A stretch of DNA of 64,000 nt, from the NCBI GenBank assembly GCA_016223165.1, contig JACRPO010000001.1:1-64000 (forward strand), given 5' to 3'. The notes beneath the pieces were generated by a model, which was not told where the DNA came from, made no database searches, and saw only the letters and a list, made by a program, of their open reading frames with translations. A program made the translations under genes and the position numbers. This DNA comes from Burkholderiales bacterium (lineage in GTDB: Bacteria; Pseudomonadota; Gammaproteobacteria; Burkholderiales; Burkholderiaceae_C). Of this stretch, positions 12,946-21,536 are shown piece by piece (positions within the stretch are counted from its first letter, which is position 1; each line of letters begins with the position of its first letter).

Positions 12946-13017
12946 GTTGTCGGACACCTGCCCGTGCGCGCGGTAACGCGTCGATCCGCGCCGAGCTGAG
13001 GGCAGGTGTCCGACAAC
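12946..13017. repeat. 18-bp perfect inverted repeat
   Basis: GTTGTCGGACACCTGCCC (12946-12963) has its exact reverse complement at 13000-13017, separated by 36 nt. There is no T tract. Arm orientation is opposite to that of integron attC sites. It lies at the left edge of the less GC-rich segment, so it may be a dispersed repeat or an insertion scar. The rest of 12923-13216 shows no gene. Confidence 0.75.
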
Positions 13018-13216
13018 CCTCAACATTCGCTGCTCATGGACGCCGATTCCAAGACCTGACATCTGGCGAGGATGCGACCCATTGAGCCGGACTGAGGGTC
13101 GGCGATGCGGGCATGCGCTGTCCAGGTCGTCGCCCGGAGTTCCAGTCCGGAACTTGGCCTGAGGGTGGCTCTACCAATTCCGCTCAAGTTGCGTTCACAT
13201 CCGTTCTAGGCGAGGT

Positions 13217-13232
13217 GTGCAGAGTTCTGCAC
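13217..13232. promoter_or_regulatory. Perfect palindromic operator candidate
   Basis: GTGCAGA-N2-TCTGCAC ends one base before the ATG of the acetoacetate decarboxylase-family gene. A 7-2-7 perfect dyad in this position could be a repressor site overlapping the ribosome binding region, or an mRNA hairpin that occludes the start. The protein acting on it is unknown. Confidence 0.5.
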
Positions 13233-13233
13233 C

Positions 13234-14034
13234 ATGGCCACCATGAACTCCCCCGCTTGGTCCCATCGAAGCTTTACCGCCCCGTTCACCGCTACTGGCC
13301 GATCTGCCCTGGTCCCTCCGCCACCGTGGCACTACGCGGGTTGGTTGCTCAATGTGGCCTTCCGATTTGATGCGAAAACCGCAGCGCCCCTCGTGCCACC
13401 GGCGGCTGGCAGGCCCGTGGGGACGGGCTGCGTGCACTTCGCCGATTGGCAGGCGTGCACCGATGGCCACGAGTTGCTGGACCCGGTGCTGGCCCAGTAC
13501 CGCGAGACCATCGTGGTGCTTGAAGTCGAACGCCCGGATGGAACTTGCTGCATGTACTGTCCCGCCATCTGGGTTGACCAAGACATCTCGCTGCTGCGCG
13601 GGCTGCTGCAGGGCTGGCCCAAGAAGATGGGCAGCACCTGGCTCACGCGAAGCCTGCCGCTTGATCATCCCGCCGCGTCGTCGTTGCGTGCGGGCAGCCG
13701 GCTGGGCGCCAGTCTGGCCGTGAAGGACCGCCGCGTGTTCGACGCCCAGGCCAGCCTCACGGGGAGGCCGGGGCGACCGCTGGGCTTTCTGGCCTGCGCA
13801 ACGATTGGTGCGGTTGGCTGGCCGGACCTCCGGCAGCCGCAGAGCCTGCCGGACTTGGTGCTGGTGAAGGCTGACATTGGCCAGCGCGTTGGAGGCGGTT
13901 GGCACGAGGCCTCAGCCTCTGTGCAACTGACCGCGCACCCAGAGGAAGACATCGGCCTGCTTGGCGGCGTGGTGGCAGAGGATGCCAGTGCGGGTTGGCT
14001 GGGCATCACGGTCGCGGGTGCTCGCGATGCCTGA
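13234..14034 (+). CDS. Acetoacetate decarboxylase-family protein
   Basis: A 266-residue ADC-superfamily protein. The family's Schiff-base lysine lies in a WPKK-like motif, visible here as LQGWPKKMGSTW near 128-139. True acetoacetate decarboxylases make acetone, but many homologues act on other oxoacids or as hydratase-like enzymes, so the substrate is open. The gene starts a plus-strand cassette with a DUF2000 gene (8-nt overlap) and an AraC regulator. Codon and base composition are less GC-rich than the flanks, suggesting acquisition. No strong ribosome binding site; a palindrome abuts the start. Confidence 0.8.
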   Translation: MATMNSPAWSHRSFTAPFTATGRSALVPPPPWHYAGWLLNVAFRFDAKTAAPLVPPAAGRPVGTGCVHFADWQACTDGHELLDPVLAQYRETIVVLEVERPDGTCCMYCPAIWVDQDISLLRGLLQGWPKKMGSTWLTRSLPLDHPAASSLRAGSRLGASLAVKDRRVFDAQASLTGRPGRPLGFLACATIGAVGWPDLRQPQSLPDLVLVKADIGQRVGGGWHEASASVQLTAHPEEDIGLLGGVVAEDASAGWLGITVAGARDA

Positions 14035-14467
14035 CACTCAAACCGTCGTGGCGCCGGACAAGGTTGCGATAGTGCTGGCCTCGGACCTGGCGCCAGGCCC
14101 GGCAGCAAACATCGCCGCGTGCATCGCCGCGGGCCTGGCAGCGTGCCGCGCGGGTTGGGCCGGGCGCCCGCTGGTCGATGCCTCAGGGTTGAAGACAGCG
14201 GCATCCTCCCACTTGCCGATAGCGATCCTGCGCGCAGAGCCCGCCAAAATGAGCGCAGTGATGCAGCAACTCACCGAAGGCCTCATGGCGCAAGACAGCG
14301 CCCTATCCCTGTTTCCCGCCTACGCGCAAGCCCTTCATGACTGCAGCGAATACTGGCATCGTCATGGCCTGTTGGCACACGCCAATGAGGCGATGCTGGG
14401 CATTGGTTGTTGCGGGCCGAAGCGATGGGTGAACCGCATGACCGGAAGCCTGCCGCTGTGGCGTTGA
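14027..14467 (+). CDS. DUF2000 family protein
   Basis: This 146-residue protein has the pattern of DUF2000 (peptidyl-tRNA hydrolase II-like fold): an N-terminal KVAIVLASDLAPG strand-loop, an Ala-rich helix, and ILRAEPAKM centrally. The biochemical role of the family is unknown; members often neighbour AraC regulators, as here. It overlaps the upstream ADC-family gene by 8 nt and the AraC gene by 43 nt, so the three are co-translated. An editing or hydrolase role is possible but not shown. Confidence 0.75.
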   Translation: MPDTQTVVAPDKVAIVLASDLAPGPAANIAACIAAGLAACRAGWAGRPLVDASGLKTAASSHLPIAILRAEPAKMSAVMQQLTEGLMAQDSALSLFPAYAQALHDCSEYWHRHGLLAHANEAMLGIGCCGPKRWVNRMTGSLPLWR

Positions 14468-15333
14468 ATCGATCCGAGGTGCGGCGCTTGCACCTGTTCG
14501 ACCTGGAGCAGGTGCGACACCACCAGCACGGACAGGAGTGGGTTCCACACTGGCACGACGAGTGGTCGTTCGGCGCCATCGTGCAAGGTGAATGTCGCTG
14601 CAGTGTGGCGGGGCGCCCTTTTCTGGCCAGAGTCGGGGACCTCATCGCCATCGCTCCGCGTGTCGTTCACACGGGTGCACTGGCCGCTTCGATCCGCAGT
14701 GGTGCGGTGCTGGTGACGATGCTGTACGTGCCGACCGCGTGGTTGGACCAGGTGGGCCTCGCCGCGCCTGGCCGCAGCGGTTCGACCCGGGCTCCTGTGC
14801 TGGCTCGTCAGGCGCGCGACCTGGTTTCGCCGGAGGATGTACAAGCCTGGTTGCGCCGGGCCCTACCGTTGCTGACCAGGACCCTGCGGCCCAGTCCTGC
14901 TGCAGCCAGTGAGCCCATGCCAAGTGATGCCGTTCGTGCACTGATCGGGCGGGTGCAGGCCGGGGTGCTGGCCGGTGAACAAACCGTGACGGGTCTCGCG
15001 CGCCACTGCATGGTCAGTCGCGAACGAATCCACCGGGTACTGAAGCAGTGGCTAGGTATGGCGCCAGGAGACTACTTGCGGGCTGTCCGTCTGCATCGCG
15101 CGAAGCAGTTGGTGATGGATGGCGAGTCTGTCGCCTCAGTGGCTATCGAATGTGGGTTTTCGGATCAGGCGCACTTCACGCGCTGGTTCAGGCGAACGTT
15201 CGGCTACACGCCTGGCGATTTGACACGGGCTGTTCAAGCAAGCAGCGCCCAACTGGTCCGTCCGGCGCGATCGGGAGCTGGCGACGACTGCTTTGTCGTA
15301 AGGCGAACGGCTGCAACGGGTCTTTTCCGTTGA
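14425..15333 (+). CDS. AraC-family transcriptional regulator
   Basis: A 302-residue regulator. The N-terminal half is a cupin-like sensor with the metal/ligand-lining HWHDEWSFGAI motif near 42-52. The C-terminal 100 residues carry the paired AraC helix-turn-helices, the second containing VASVAIECGFSDQAHFTRWF, near 236-255, followed by the G-Y-T-P-G signature. ATG 14425 is chosen over a TTG at 14407. It probably controls its own ADC/DUF2000 cassette. Inducer unknown. Base composition matches the less GC-rich cassette. Confidence 0.88.
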   Translation: MGEPHDRKPAAVALNRSEVRRLHLFDLEQVRHHQHGQEWVPHWHDEWSFGAIVQGECRCSVAGRPFLARVGDLIAIAPRVVHTGALAASIRSGAVLVTMLYVPTAWLDQVGLAAPGRSGSTRAPVLARQARDLVSPEDVQAWLRRALPLLTRTLRPSPAAASEPMPSDAVRALIGRVQAGVLAGEQTVTGLARHCMVSRERIHRVLKQWLGMAPGDYLRAVRLHRAKQLVMDGESVASVAIECGFSDQAHFTRWFRRTFGYTPGDLTRAVQASSAQLVRPARSGAGDDCFVVRRTAATGLFR

Positions 15334-15404
15334 AGAGCTCGGTTTGCGAGCATCTTCGATGCGACCGCCGTCGACGAAGCGCGTCAGCGCCGTCCATCGC
15401 CGTG

Positions 15405-15521
15405 ATGGTGTCTGCAGCCTATCTCGTCGTGTCCGACAAGTACTTCTTCGTCCATCCGGCAATCGGTTCTGCCATCGGCTTGGCGTGCTTCCTCGTCGCC
15501 GCTGGCGTGGCGCGCACTTGA
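15405..15521 (+). pseudogene. Possible remnant of a membrane protein
   Basis: A 38-residue reading frame with one hydrophobic helix (IGSAIGLACFLVAAGVA) and an aromatic N-terminal part. It lacks a ribosome binding site and looks like the tail of a longer membrane protein that has been lost. It could equally be chance coding. The stretch 15334-15642 holds nothing else that I can support. Confidence 0.25.
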
Positions 15522-15642
15522 ATCAACCGACCATGGCTCTTCCATCAAGGTACTTCCGCAAGCGAGCCTCGCTTGCTTGCGGCCGCCTCTGATGTTCAAA
15601 CATTGAGCCGCCAAGCATGATCCGGAATCAGGCCTGTCATCA

Positions 15643-16467
15643 ATGCCACAGACGATTGCCAAGACTGCAAGAGGTCCGATTGAATATCGCCTCGAAGGAA
15701 GTGGGCCGACTGTGATGGTCTTGAATGGTGGGCATTGCAGCCGAGAGAGTCGGCTTTCACACGAGCAATTGGCGGCGGAGGGCTTTTCAGTTCTGACCCC
15801 TTCTCGTCCTGGCTACGACGACACTCCGCCGGACGTGGGCAGGACCGCCCAAGAAGCGGCTGACGCGCTCGCCGCCTTGCTCGATGCGCTTCAAATACCG
15901 ATGGCTGACGTGATTGGTATTTCCGCCGCAGGCCCGACGGCGCTTGCCTTCGCGCAACGGCATCCGCACCGGGCACGCAAACTGGTCCTGGAGTCGGCCA
16001 TGGCGACCGACTGGGACGAGCACACAAAACGGCGTGCCCGCGTGGGCTTTGGACGCGCCGAAAAGATCACCTGGGCCATCATGCACCTGATGTTGAAGCT
16101 CTTCCCAACCGCGATGGTCAAAGCCTTGCTGCGCGATTTGACTGTTCTCGATGTCGACGAAGTCGTCAAGCGGATGAGCCCGGGCGACCTGGACTTCATC
16201 AAGCGCCTGATCCTGACTTCCCAGTCAGGATCGGGTTTCATGAACGATATTGAACACAGCGTGGACAACCTGGCCGCGATTACCAAGCCGGTGTTGGTCA
16301 TGTTTTCGCCCAATGACAAGACCGTGTCGCCGAAGAATGCCTACCGCGTCGCCAGTGAAGTTGCGACTTGTGAACTTTACGAAGTACCTTCAGATACTCA
16401 CCTGATCTGGATTGGCAAGTCGGCGAAGGATGTGTGGCAGAAGCGGTTGGCGTTTCTCAGGGCATAA
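15643..16467 (+). CDS. Alpha/beta hydrolase
   Basis: A 274-residue alpha/beta-hydrolase-fold protein. The nucleophile elbow is GISAAG with Ser94. The oxyanion-hole NGGH lies at 28-31, and the triad is probably completed by D225 (SPNDKTVS) and H253 (DTHLIW). Insertion of a helical cap at about 125-200 is typical. No signal peptide is visible, so it should be cytoplasmic. The substrate cannot be inferred; relatives include esterases and C-C hydrolases. The G+C of lines I counted is around 60%, well below the flanks. It ends at a bidirectional terminator shared with htpX. Confidence 0.82.
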   Translation: MPQTIAKTARGPIEYRLEGSGPTVMVLNGGHCSRESRLSHEQLAAEGFSVLTPSRPGYDDTPPDVGRTAQEAADALAALLDALQIPMADVIGISAAGPTALAFAQRHPHRARKLVLESAMATDWDEHTKRRARVGFGRAEKITWAIMHLMLKLFPTAMVKALLRDLTVLDVDEVVKRMSPGDLDFIKRLILTSQSGSGFMNDIEHSVDNLAAITKPVLVMFSPNDKTVSPKNAYRVASEVATCELYEVPSDTHLIWIGKSAKDVWQKRLAFLRA

Positions 16468-16487
16468 ATGGCGAAGCGGGAAGAGAA

Positions 16488-16509
16488 GAAGGGCCCCGCA
16501 GGGCCCTTC
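16488..16509. terminator. Bidirectional intrinsic terminator
   Basis: GAAGGGCCC-CGCA-GGGCCCTTC is a perfect 9-bp stem with a 4-nt loop between convergent genes (alpha/beta hydrolase and htpX). A pyrimidine/T-rich tail follows on both strands, stronger on the minus strand. Confidence 0.75.
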
Positions 16510-16512
16510 GTC

Positions 16513-17394
16513 TCATTGCGCCGCCGCCTGCTGCAGCGCCGCGATGCGGTCCTCGATCGGCGGGTGCGACGAGAACAGCGCCATCAGCCCGCTCGGCCGG
16601 CTGCTGATGCCCATCGTCGCCACGCTCTGCGGCAGTTGGCCGGGATCCAGGCCGCCCAGCCGCGCAAGCGCGTTGATCATCGGCTGCTTGCGGCCCATCA
16701 GCCGCGCCGCGCCGGCGTCGGCACGGTACTCGCGCTGGCGCGAGAACCACGCGACGATGATGGCCGCCAGCAGGCCGAGCACGATGTCGAGCACGATGGT
16801 CGTGATGTAGTAGCCGATGCCCACGCCGTCGCGGTCGTTGCGCAGCACGACCTTGTCGACGAAGTAGCCGATGACGCGCGAGAGGAAGACGACGAAGGTG
16901 TTCATCACGCCCTGGATGAGCGTCATCGTCACCATGTCGCCGTTGGCCACGTGCGAGATCTCGTGGCCGATGACGGCCTCGACTTCCTCGCGGTTCATGC
17001 TCTGCAGCAGGCCGGTGGAGACGGCCACCAGCGCCGAGTTCTTGAACGCTCCCGTAGCGAAGGCATTGGGCTCGCCTTCGTAGATGGCGACCTCGGGCAT
17101 GCCGATGCTGGCCCGCTGGGCGAAGCCCTGCACGGCGCCGACGATCCAGCGGTGCGTGGGGTCGGGCGAGTCGTTGATGACCTGCGCGCCGGTGCTCCAC
17201 TTGGCGATCGGCTTGCTGATCAGCAGCGAGATGATGGCGCCGCCAAAGCCGATCACGGCCGCGAAGCCGAGCAGCATGCCCAGGTTCAGGCCGCTGGCCG
17301 TGAGGTAGCGGTTCACGCCCAGCAGGCTCGCGGCGATGCCCAGCACCAGCATCACGGCCAGGTTGGTGATGACGAACAGCACGATGCGTTTCAT
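16513..17394 (-). CDS. htpX: Protease HtpX
   Basis: A 293-residue inner-membrane zinc metalloprotease of the M48 family, involved in quality control of membrane proteins under stress. Two N-terminal transmembrane helices (about 5-25 and 37-58) precede the catalytic motif HEISH at 144-148. Two more hydrophobic helices (about 158-180 and 190-215) follow, then EYRADAGAA with the third zinc ligand Glu. Length and order match E. coli HtpX. The stop abuts the terminator at 16488-16509. Confidence 0.95.
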   Translation of the reverse strand: MKRIVLFVITNLAVMLVLGIAASLLGVNRYLTASGLNLGMLLGFAAVIGFGGAIISLLISKPIAKWSTGAQVINDSPDPTHRWIVGAVQGFAQRASIGMPEVAIYEGEPNAFATGAFKNSALVAVSTGLLQSMNREEVEAVIGHEISHVANGDMVTMTLIQGVMNTFVVFLSRVIGYFVDKVVLRNDRDGVGIGYYITTIVLDIVLGLLAAIIVAWFSRQREYRADAGAARLMGRKQPMINALARLGGLDPGQLPQSVATMGISSRPSGLMALFSSHPPIEDRIAALQQAAAQ

Positions 17395-17516
17395 GGTCTT
17401 GCGCCCGGTGGATGCCGGAACGCCGGTTGTTGGGGAAACAGGGCGGATGTTAGGGCGGCGGCCGGCGCTTCAAGGGTTCCGGGGCCTCGATTGCCCCCAG
17501 GAATTGCGGGGTTGGG

Positions 17517-18575
17517 TCAGGTGGCCGCGAGTCGCCAGTTCAGCGTCTCGCCGCCGCGCAGCGGCTTGATGCCGGCGTCGCCGAACGGCAACTGCTCGGG
17601 CAGGCGCCAGGGCTCGCGCTTCAGCGTCACCGTGCCGCGGTTGCGCGGCAGGCCGTAGAAGTCGGCGCCGTGGAAGCTGGCAAAGGCTTCCAGCCGCTGC
17701 AGCGCGCCGGCGGCCTCGAAGGCCTCGGCATACAGCTCCAGCGCCGCCGGTGCGGTGTAGCAGCCGGCGCCACAGACGCTCTGCTCCTTCATCGCGGTGG
17801 CGTGCGGTGCGCTGTCGGTGCCGAGAAAGAACTTCGGGCTGCCCGAAGTGGCCGCGCGCACGAGCGCCTGGCGGTGCACCTCGCGCTTGAGCACGGGCAG
17901 GCAGTAGTAATGCGGCCGCAAGCCGCCGGTGAAGATCGCATTGCGGTTGTAGAGCAGGTGGTGCGCGGTGACGGTGGCGGCGGTGAGCGCATCAGCGCTG
18001 TGCACGTAGTCGGCCGCCTCCTGCGTGGTGATGTGCTCGAACACCACCTTCAGGCCGGGGAAGTGCGCGCGCAGCGGGCGCATCACGCGCTCGATGAAGA
18101 CCGCCTCGCGGTCGAAGATGTCGACCTCGGGGTCGGTGACCTCGCCGTGCACGAGCAGCGGCAGGCCCTCGCGCTGCATCGCCTCCAGCGCCGGGTGGGT
18201 CTTGCGGATGTCGGTGACGCCGGCGTCGCTGTGGGTCGTGGCGCCAGCCGGGTAGAGCTTGAGCGCCACCACGCCGCCCGCCTTGGCGCGCCGGATCTCC
18301 TCGGGCGCTGTGTTGTCGGTGAGGTAGAGCGTCATCAGCGGCTCGAAGTCGCTGCCGGGGCCGCGCTGCGGCCGCGCCGCCAGCAGGCGGTCACGGTAGG
18401 CCAGGGCCATCGCCGCCGTCGTGACCGGCGGCTTCAGGTTCGGCATCACGATTGCACGGGCGAACTGGCGCGCGCTCGCCGGCAGCACGGCGGCCATGGC
18501 GGCGCCATCGCGCAGGTGCAGGTGCCAGTCGTCGGGGCGGGTGAGGGTGAGCGCGGTGGCGGGGGCTTCGGTCAT
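17517..18575 (-). CDS. pyrC: Dihydroorotase (class II, PyrC)
   Basis: A 352-residue enzyme that cyclises N-carbamoyl-aspartate to dihydroorotate in pyrimidine synthesis. Metal ligands H18 and H20 lie in [10 protein letters not shown]. The carboxylated lysine is K106 in [19 protein letters not shown] and FEHITT supply two more metal His, and GTDSAPH the catalytic Asp. ATG 18575 is chosen because AGGAAG lies 6 nt upstream; the in-frame GTG at 18593 would put that site inside the gene. About 120 bp separate it from htpX. Confidence 0.95.
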   Translation of the reverse strand: MTEAPATALTLTRPDDWHLHLRDGAAMAAVLPASARQFARAIVMPNLKPPVTTAAMALAYRDRLLAARPQRGPGSDFEPLMTLYLTDNTAPEEIRRAKAGGVVALKLYPAGATTHSDAGVTDIRKTHPALEAMQREGLPLLVHGEVTDPEVDIFDREAVFIERVMRPLRAHFPGLKVVFEHITTQEAADYVHSADALTAATVTAHHLLYNRNAIFTGGLRPHYYCLPVLKREVHRQALVRAATSGSPKFFLGTDSAPHATAMKEQSVCGAGCYTAPAALELYAEAFEAAGALQRLEAFASFHGADFYGLPRNRGTVTLKREPWRLPEQLPFGDAGIKPLRGGETLNWRLAAT

Positions 18576-18701
18576 GGCGCTCTTCCTGCGCACCGGGTCT
18601 TGCGCGGCGCACGCCGCGGGCGCCGAACGGGGATCAAGGCGCGCATCAAAGCGTGGATCGATCTGGGATCCATCGGCGATCGGTCGGGAACCAGGCGGGG
18701 A

Positions 18702-19796
18702 TCAATCGGGCAGCGCGAGGCGCAGGTTCGGCGCCCGGCTCTGGTTGGGCTCGAGCTCGCTGGCGCCGATCTTCTTGTCGAGCCCCTCCAGCATCCACGG
18801 CAGGTAGTCGCGCAGCCAGGTGGCGCGCCCGCCGATTGCCGCGGTGGCTATGAAGTCGCTGCGCCGGATGCCGAGGTAGTTGCCGTTGTTGTCGGTGGCC
18901 CAGGCGCGCGTGTACAGCAACGGCGGCGCGGGCATCAGCGCGCCCAGGCGCACGACGACGCCTTGTGCCTGCTCCCAGGCCGCGTCGACCACCTTGGGCG
19001 CGGTGGCCGAGCGCACCGTCCAGCCGCACACGCGTGCGGCGCGTTGCACCGATGCCTCGCGCACGCTGCCGCGGGGCATCTTCTCGGCGTGGCAGTCTTC
19101 GACTTCCGGCCAGTTGCGCAGGGTCGCGCTGCGGCCGTTGAACAGATAGCTCATCAGCGAGATCAGCTGGCCTTCCCGGAACTGGCCGAACACCATGCTC
19201 ACCAGCGGTACCGCGGGCGAATGGCCACTTTGCCGATCGGCCACGGCCAGCAGGACCCAGGCGCCGTTGGGCAGCACGAGCTGCTTCTTGGCGCCGAGGT
19301 AGCCCACCGTGATGGGGCCGGGACCGTAGTAGGTCTCGCCCGGCAGCATGGTGATGGCGCCGCTCGTAGGCGTGCCGGCCAGCAGTTGTGCGGGGTCGAT
19401 CTTGAGGCCGGTGGTCGATGGTGCGGCCGGCAACCCGGCCGCAGCGGCCGTGCGAGGCGATGCTCCTGCGGCCGGCGCGCCCGGGGCACCGGGCGCGCCG
19501 CCTGGCGCACGCGGCCCCTCGGCGAGCAGGCGATCGATGGCCGCCTTCGCCAGGTCGGCATAGAAGCCCTGCGGAAAGGCCTTGAGGTAGGCGCGCAGGG
19601 CGTCGACGGTGCCGATGCGTTCGGCCGAGCGCCAGAACTCGGCATCGGCAGTGGCGGGGCCGGCCGGGGCCTGTGCAGCCGGTTGAGCGGCGGCTTGCGC
19701 ATACGAGAGCGCCGGCGCCAGCGGCATCGAGGCCCCGAGGGCCAGCAGCGCAAGCAGGTGGAGGGCGGGAGAGGATTTGAGGGACGAATGGTGCAT
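18702..19796 (-). CDS. Secreted protein of unknown function
   Basis: A 364-residue protein with a classical signal peptide (about 1-34, ending SYAQA). Residues about 53-90 (FWRSAERIGTV and PQGFYADLAKAAIDRL) match a short helical motif often found in secreted bacterial proteins next to caspase-like or Sel1-type domains. A Gly/Pro/Ala linker follows, then a 230-residue region I cannot assign. It contains four cysteine-bearing segments, one near DCHAE. It starts 27 bp after the LysR gene and is followed by pyrC 127 bp on. Confidence 0.75.
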   Translation of the reverse strand: MHHSSLKSSPALHLLALLALGASMPLAPALSYAQAAAQPAAQAPAGPATADAEFWRSAERIGTVDALRAYLKAFPQGFYADLAKAAIDRLLAEGPRAPGGAPGAPGAPAAGASPRTAAAAGLPAAPSTTGLKIDPAQLLAGTPTSGAITMLPGETYYGPGPITVGYLGAKKQLVLPNGAWVLLAVADRQSGHSPAVPLVSMVFGQFREGQLISLMSYLFNGRSATLRNWPEVEDCHAEKMPRGSVREASVQRAARVCGWTVRSATAPKVVDAAWEQAQGVVVRLGALMPAPPLLYTRAWATDNNGNYLGIRRSDFIATAAIGGRATWLRDYLPWMLEGLDKKIGASELEPNQSRAPNLRLALPD

Positions 19797-19823
19797 CGAA
19801 CTTCGTGCCGGCAGGCAAGGAAA

Positions 19824-20819
19824 TCAGGCAGCGGATTGTCGCCCCAGGAATTCCCACAGCGCCTGCACGCCGGCCTTGGGGCCGTGGCGCGCGCCCTCGG
19901 GTCGCTCGCGGTAGATGCGCACCTCCATCGTCGCCTCGTAGCGGCCGGGCGCCGAGGCGCGCACCAGGCGGCGTGCGCACAGTTCCTGGCGCACCGAGCT
20001 CTCGGGCAGGAAGGCCAGGCCGTGCCCCTCCAGCGCCATCGCCTTCAGGCCCTCGGCCATATCGGTCTCGTAGACGGCATCGAGCGGCAGCGGCACATCG
20101 GCGCGCTGCAGGATCATCTCGACGACGCGTGCCATGTAGGCGCCCGGGGCGTAGGCGAGGAAGGGCACGTTGACCGCCGAGCCGGCCGAGCCCGAGCGCG
20201 GCGGTGGCAGGCGGAACAGCGGCTCGGGCTCATCGCCGGCCTTCGCGCCCTCCAAGGGCCCGCCGTTGGCCGCCTCGCGCGGCTTGGAGTACGGCGCCAG
20301 CGTCTCGGTGCCCAGGCTGAGCATCTCGTAGCGCTCGCTCGCCAGCTGCAGCGGCAGCGCGTCGTGGTGATAGGCGATGAGCAGGTCGCAGCCGCCTTCG
20401 GTGAGGCGCAGCACCGCGTCGTGCACGTTGAGCGCCGTGAGGCGCGTCTTGAAGGCACCGGCGCCCTTGAACTGCTGGCGCAGCCCCATCAGCCAGTGCG
20501 GGAAGAAGGTGAACGCGAGCGTGTGCGGCACCGCGAACTCGATCGTGTCCTGCCCGGCCGCCTGGAAGCCGCGCATCATGTTGCGCGTGGCGTTGAGCGC
20601 CTCGAGGATCTCGAGCGCCTGCGCGTGCAGCGTCTCGCCGGCCGGCGTGAGCCGCGTGGGGTAGGAGCTGCGGTCGACGAGGTCGATGCCGGTCCATGCC
20701 TCGAGCGCCTGGATGCGGCGCGAGAACGCCGGCTGCGTGACATGCCGCAACTGCGCCGAGCGCGAGAAGCTGCGCGTCTCGGCCAGGCTCACGAAGTCCT
20801 CGAGCCACTTGGTCTCCAC
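19824..20819 (-). CDS. LysR-family transcriptional regulator
   Basis: A 331-residue LysR regulator. The N-terminal winged HTH (about 1-60) reads WLEDFVSLAETRSFSRSAQL then TQPAFSRRIQALE. The C-terminal part is the periplasmic-binding-like effector domain, with a Gly/Pro-rich insertion around 200-225. The start is GTG 20819, as the conserved ETKWLEDF begins immediately after it. It is divergent from the secreted protein gene at 20923 (103-bp gap) and precedes another secreted protein on its own strand. The target is unknown. Confidence 0.88.
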   Translation of the reverse strand: METKWLEDFVSLAETRSFSRSAQLRHVTQPAFSRRIQALEAWTGIDLVDRSSYPTRLTPAGETLHAQALEILEALNATRNMMRGFQAAGQDTIEFAVPHTLAFTFFPHWLMGLRQQFKGAGAFKTRLTALNVHDAVLRLTEGGCDLLIAYHHDALPLQLASERYEMLSLGTETLAPYSKPREAANGGPLEGAKAGDEPEPLFRLPPPRSGSAGSAVNVPFLAYAPGAYMARVVEMILQRADVPLPLDAVYETDMAEGLKAMALEGHGLAFLPESSVRQELCARRLVRASAPGRYEATMEVRIYRERPEGARHGPKAGVQALWEFLGRQSAA

Positions 20820-20922
20820 GCGTGGCAGTGTAGCCAGCGGTTGCACAGCGCGGACCTGGGGATGACCTGGGACCGGGGTGGCGCTGCTATCCTGCGGCCC
20901 CGCCCCAAGAGGAACCCGCACC

Positions 20923-21504
20923 ATGCGCCTTTCGATGCCGATGCCGAAGCCGACCGTGGCCATCACGCTGGTCACCCTGATCGGCACGCTGGCCGGCGCG
21001 CCGGCCGTCCTTGCCGACACGCTGGCCAGCTCGGCCATCTCCAACAGTTTCTCTGCCTCGGTGGGCAGCGTATCGACCTCGTTCAATGCGTCCAGCGATG
21101 CGTCCTCGCCGGACCGGCCGCTGCGCACGGGTGAGTACCGCGTCATGCAGATCGTCGCCGCGCCGGGGCGCGAGGGTTATGCACGGCTGACGCTGCGGGC
21201 GCAGGCGCCGCAGGCCTCGGGGGCCCCGCAGGCGGCGGCCGGCGCGAATGGGGCGAATGGCGCGAACGGCGCTGGCGCGAACGACGCTGGCACGAACGAC
21301 GCGAGCGACGTCCACCTCTTCCTGCCGCAGGACACCGTCGCGCAGGCCACGCTGGCCGAGGGGCAGGTGATCAGCGCCCGCGAGCGGCCCTACGGGCTCG
21401 AGCTGGCCAAGGCAGCCGCGCCCGACCAGGCGCCGCAGGCGTTCTTCCTCGTGCTCGCCGACGAGCGCTTTCGCGAATTGCGCACGCGGCCGGTCACGCT
21501 CTGA
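20923..21504 (+). CDS. Secreted protein, hypothetical
   Basis: This 193-residue protein has a signal peptide (about 1-32, cleavage after LADT region) and then a Ser-rich segment. A low-complexity Gly/Ala/Asn stretch (about 95-130, with NGAN-type repeats) splits two conserved-looking blocks. No named family is recognised. It sits 32 bp before a DUF2145 gene and is probably co-transcribed. AGAGG precedes the ATG by 7 nt. Confidence 0.7.
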   Translation: MRLSMPMPKPTVAITLVTLIGTLAGAPAVLADTLASSAISNSFSASVGSVSTSFNASSDASSPDRPLRTGEYRVMQIVAAPGREGYARLTLRAQAPQASGAPQAAAGANGANGANGAGANDAGTNDASDVHLFLPQDTVAQATLAEGQVISARERPYGLELAKAAAPDQAPQAFFLVLADERFRELRTRPVTL

Positions 21505-21536
21505 ACGGTTTCATCGCCTCGCCCTTCGGCGCCTGC

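Noticed and set aside
12946..13017. Integron attC site
   Set aside because: The arms run GTT... to ...AAC, the reverse of the RYYYAAC...GTTRRRY order required, and there is no integrase or cassette array.
17670..21134. An 1154-codon open frame on the plus strand
   Set aside because: It runs antisense through pyrC, a secreted protein and LysR, all with clear motifs, and has no recognisable domain.
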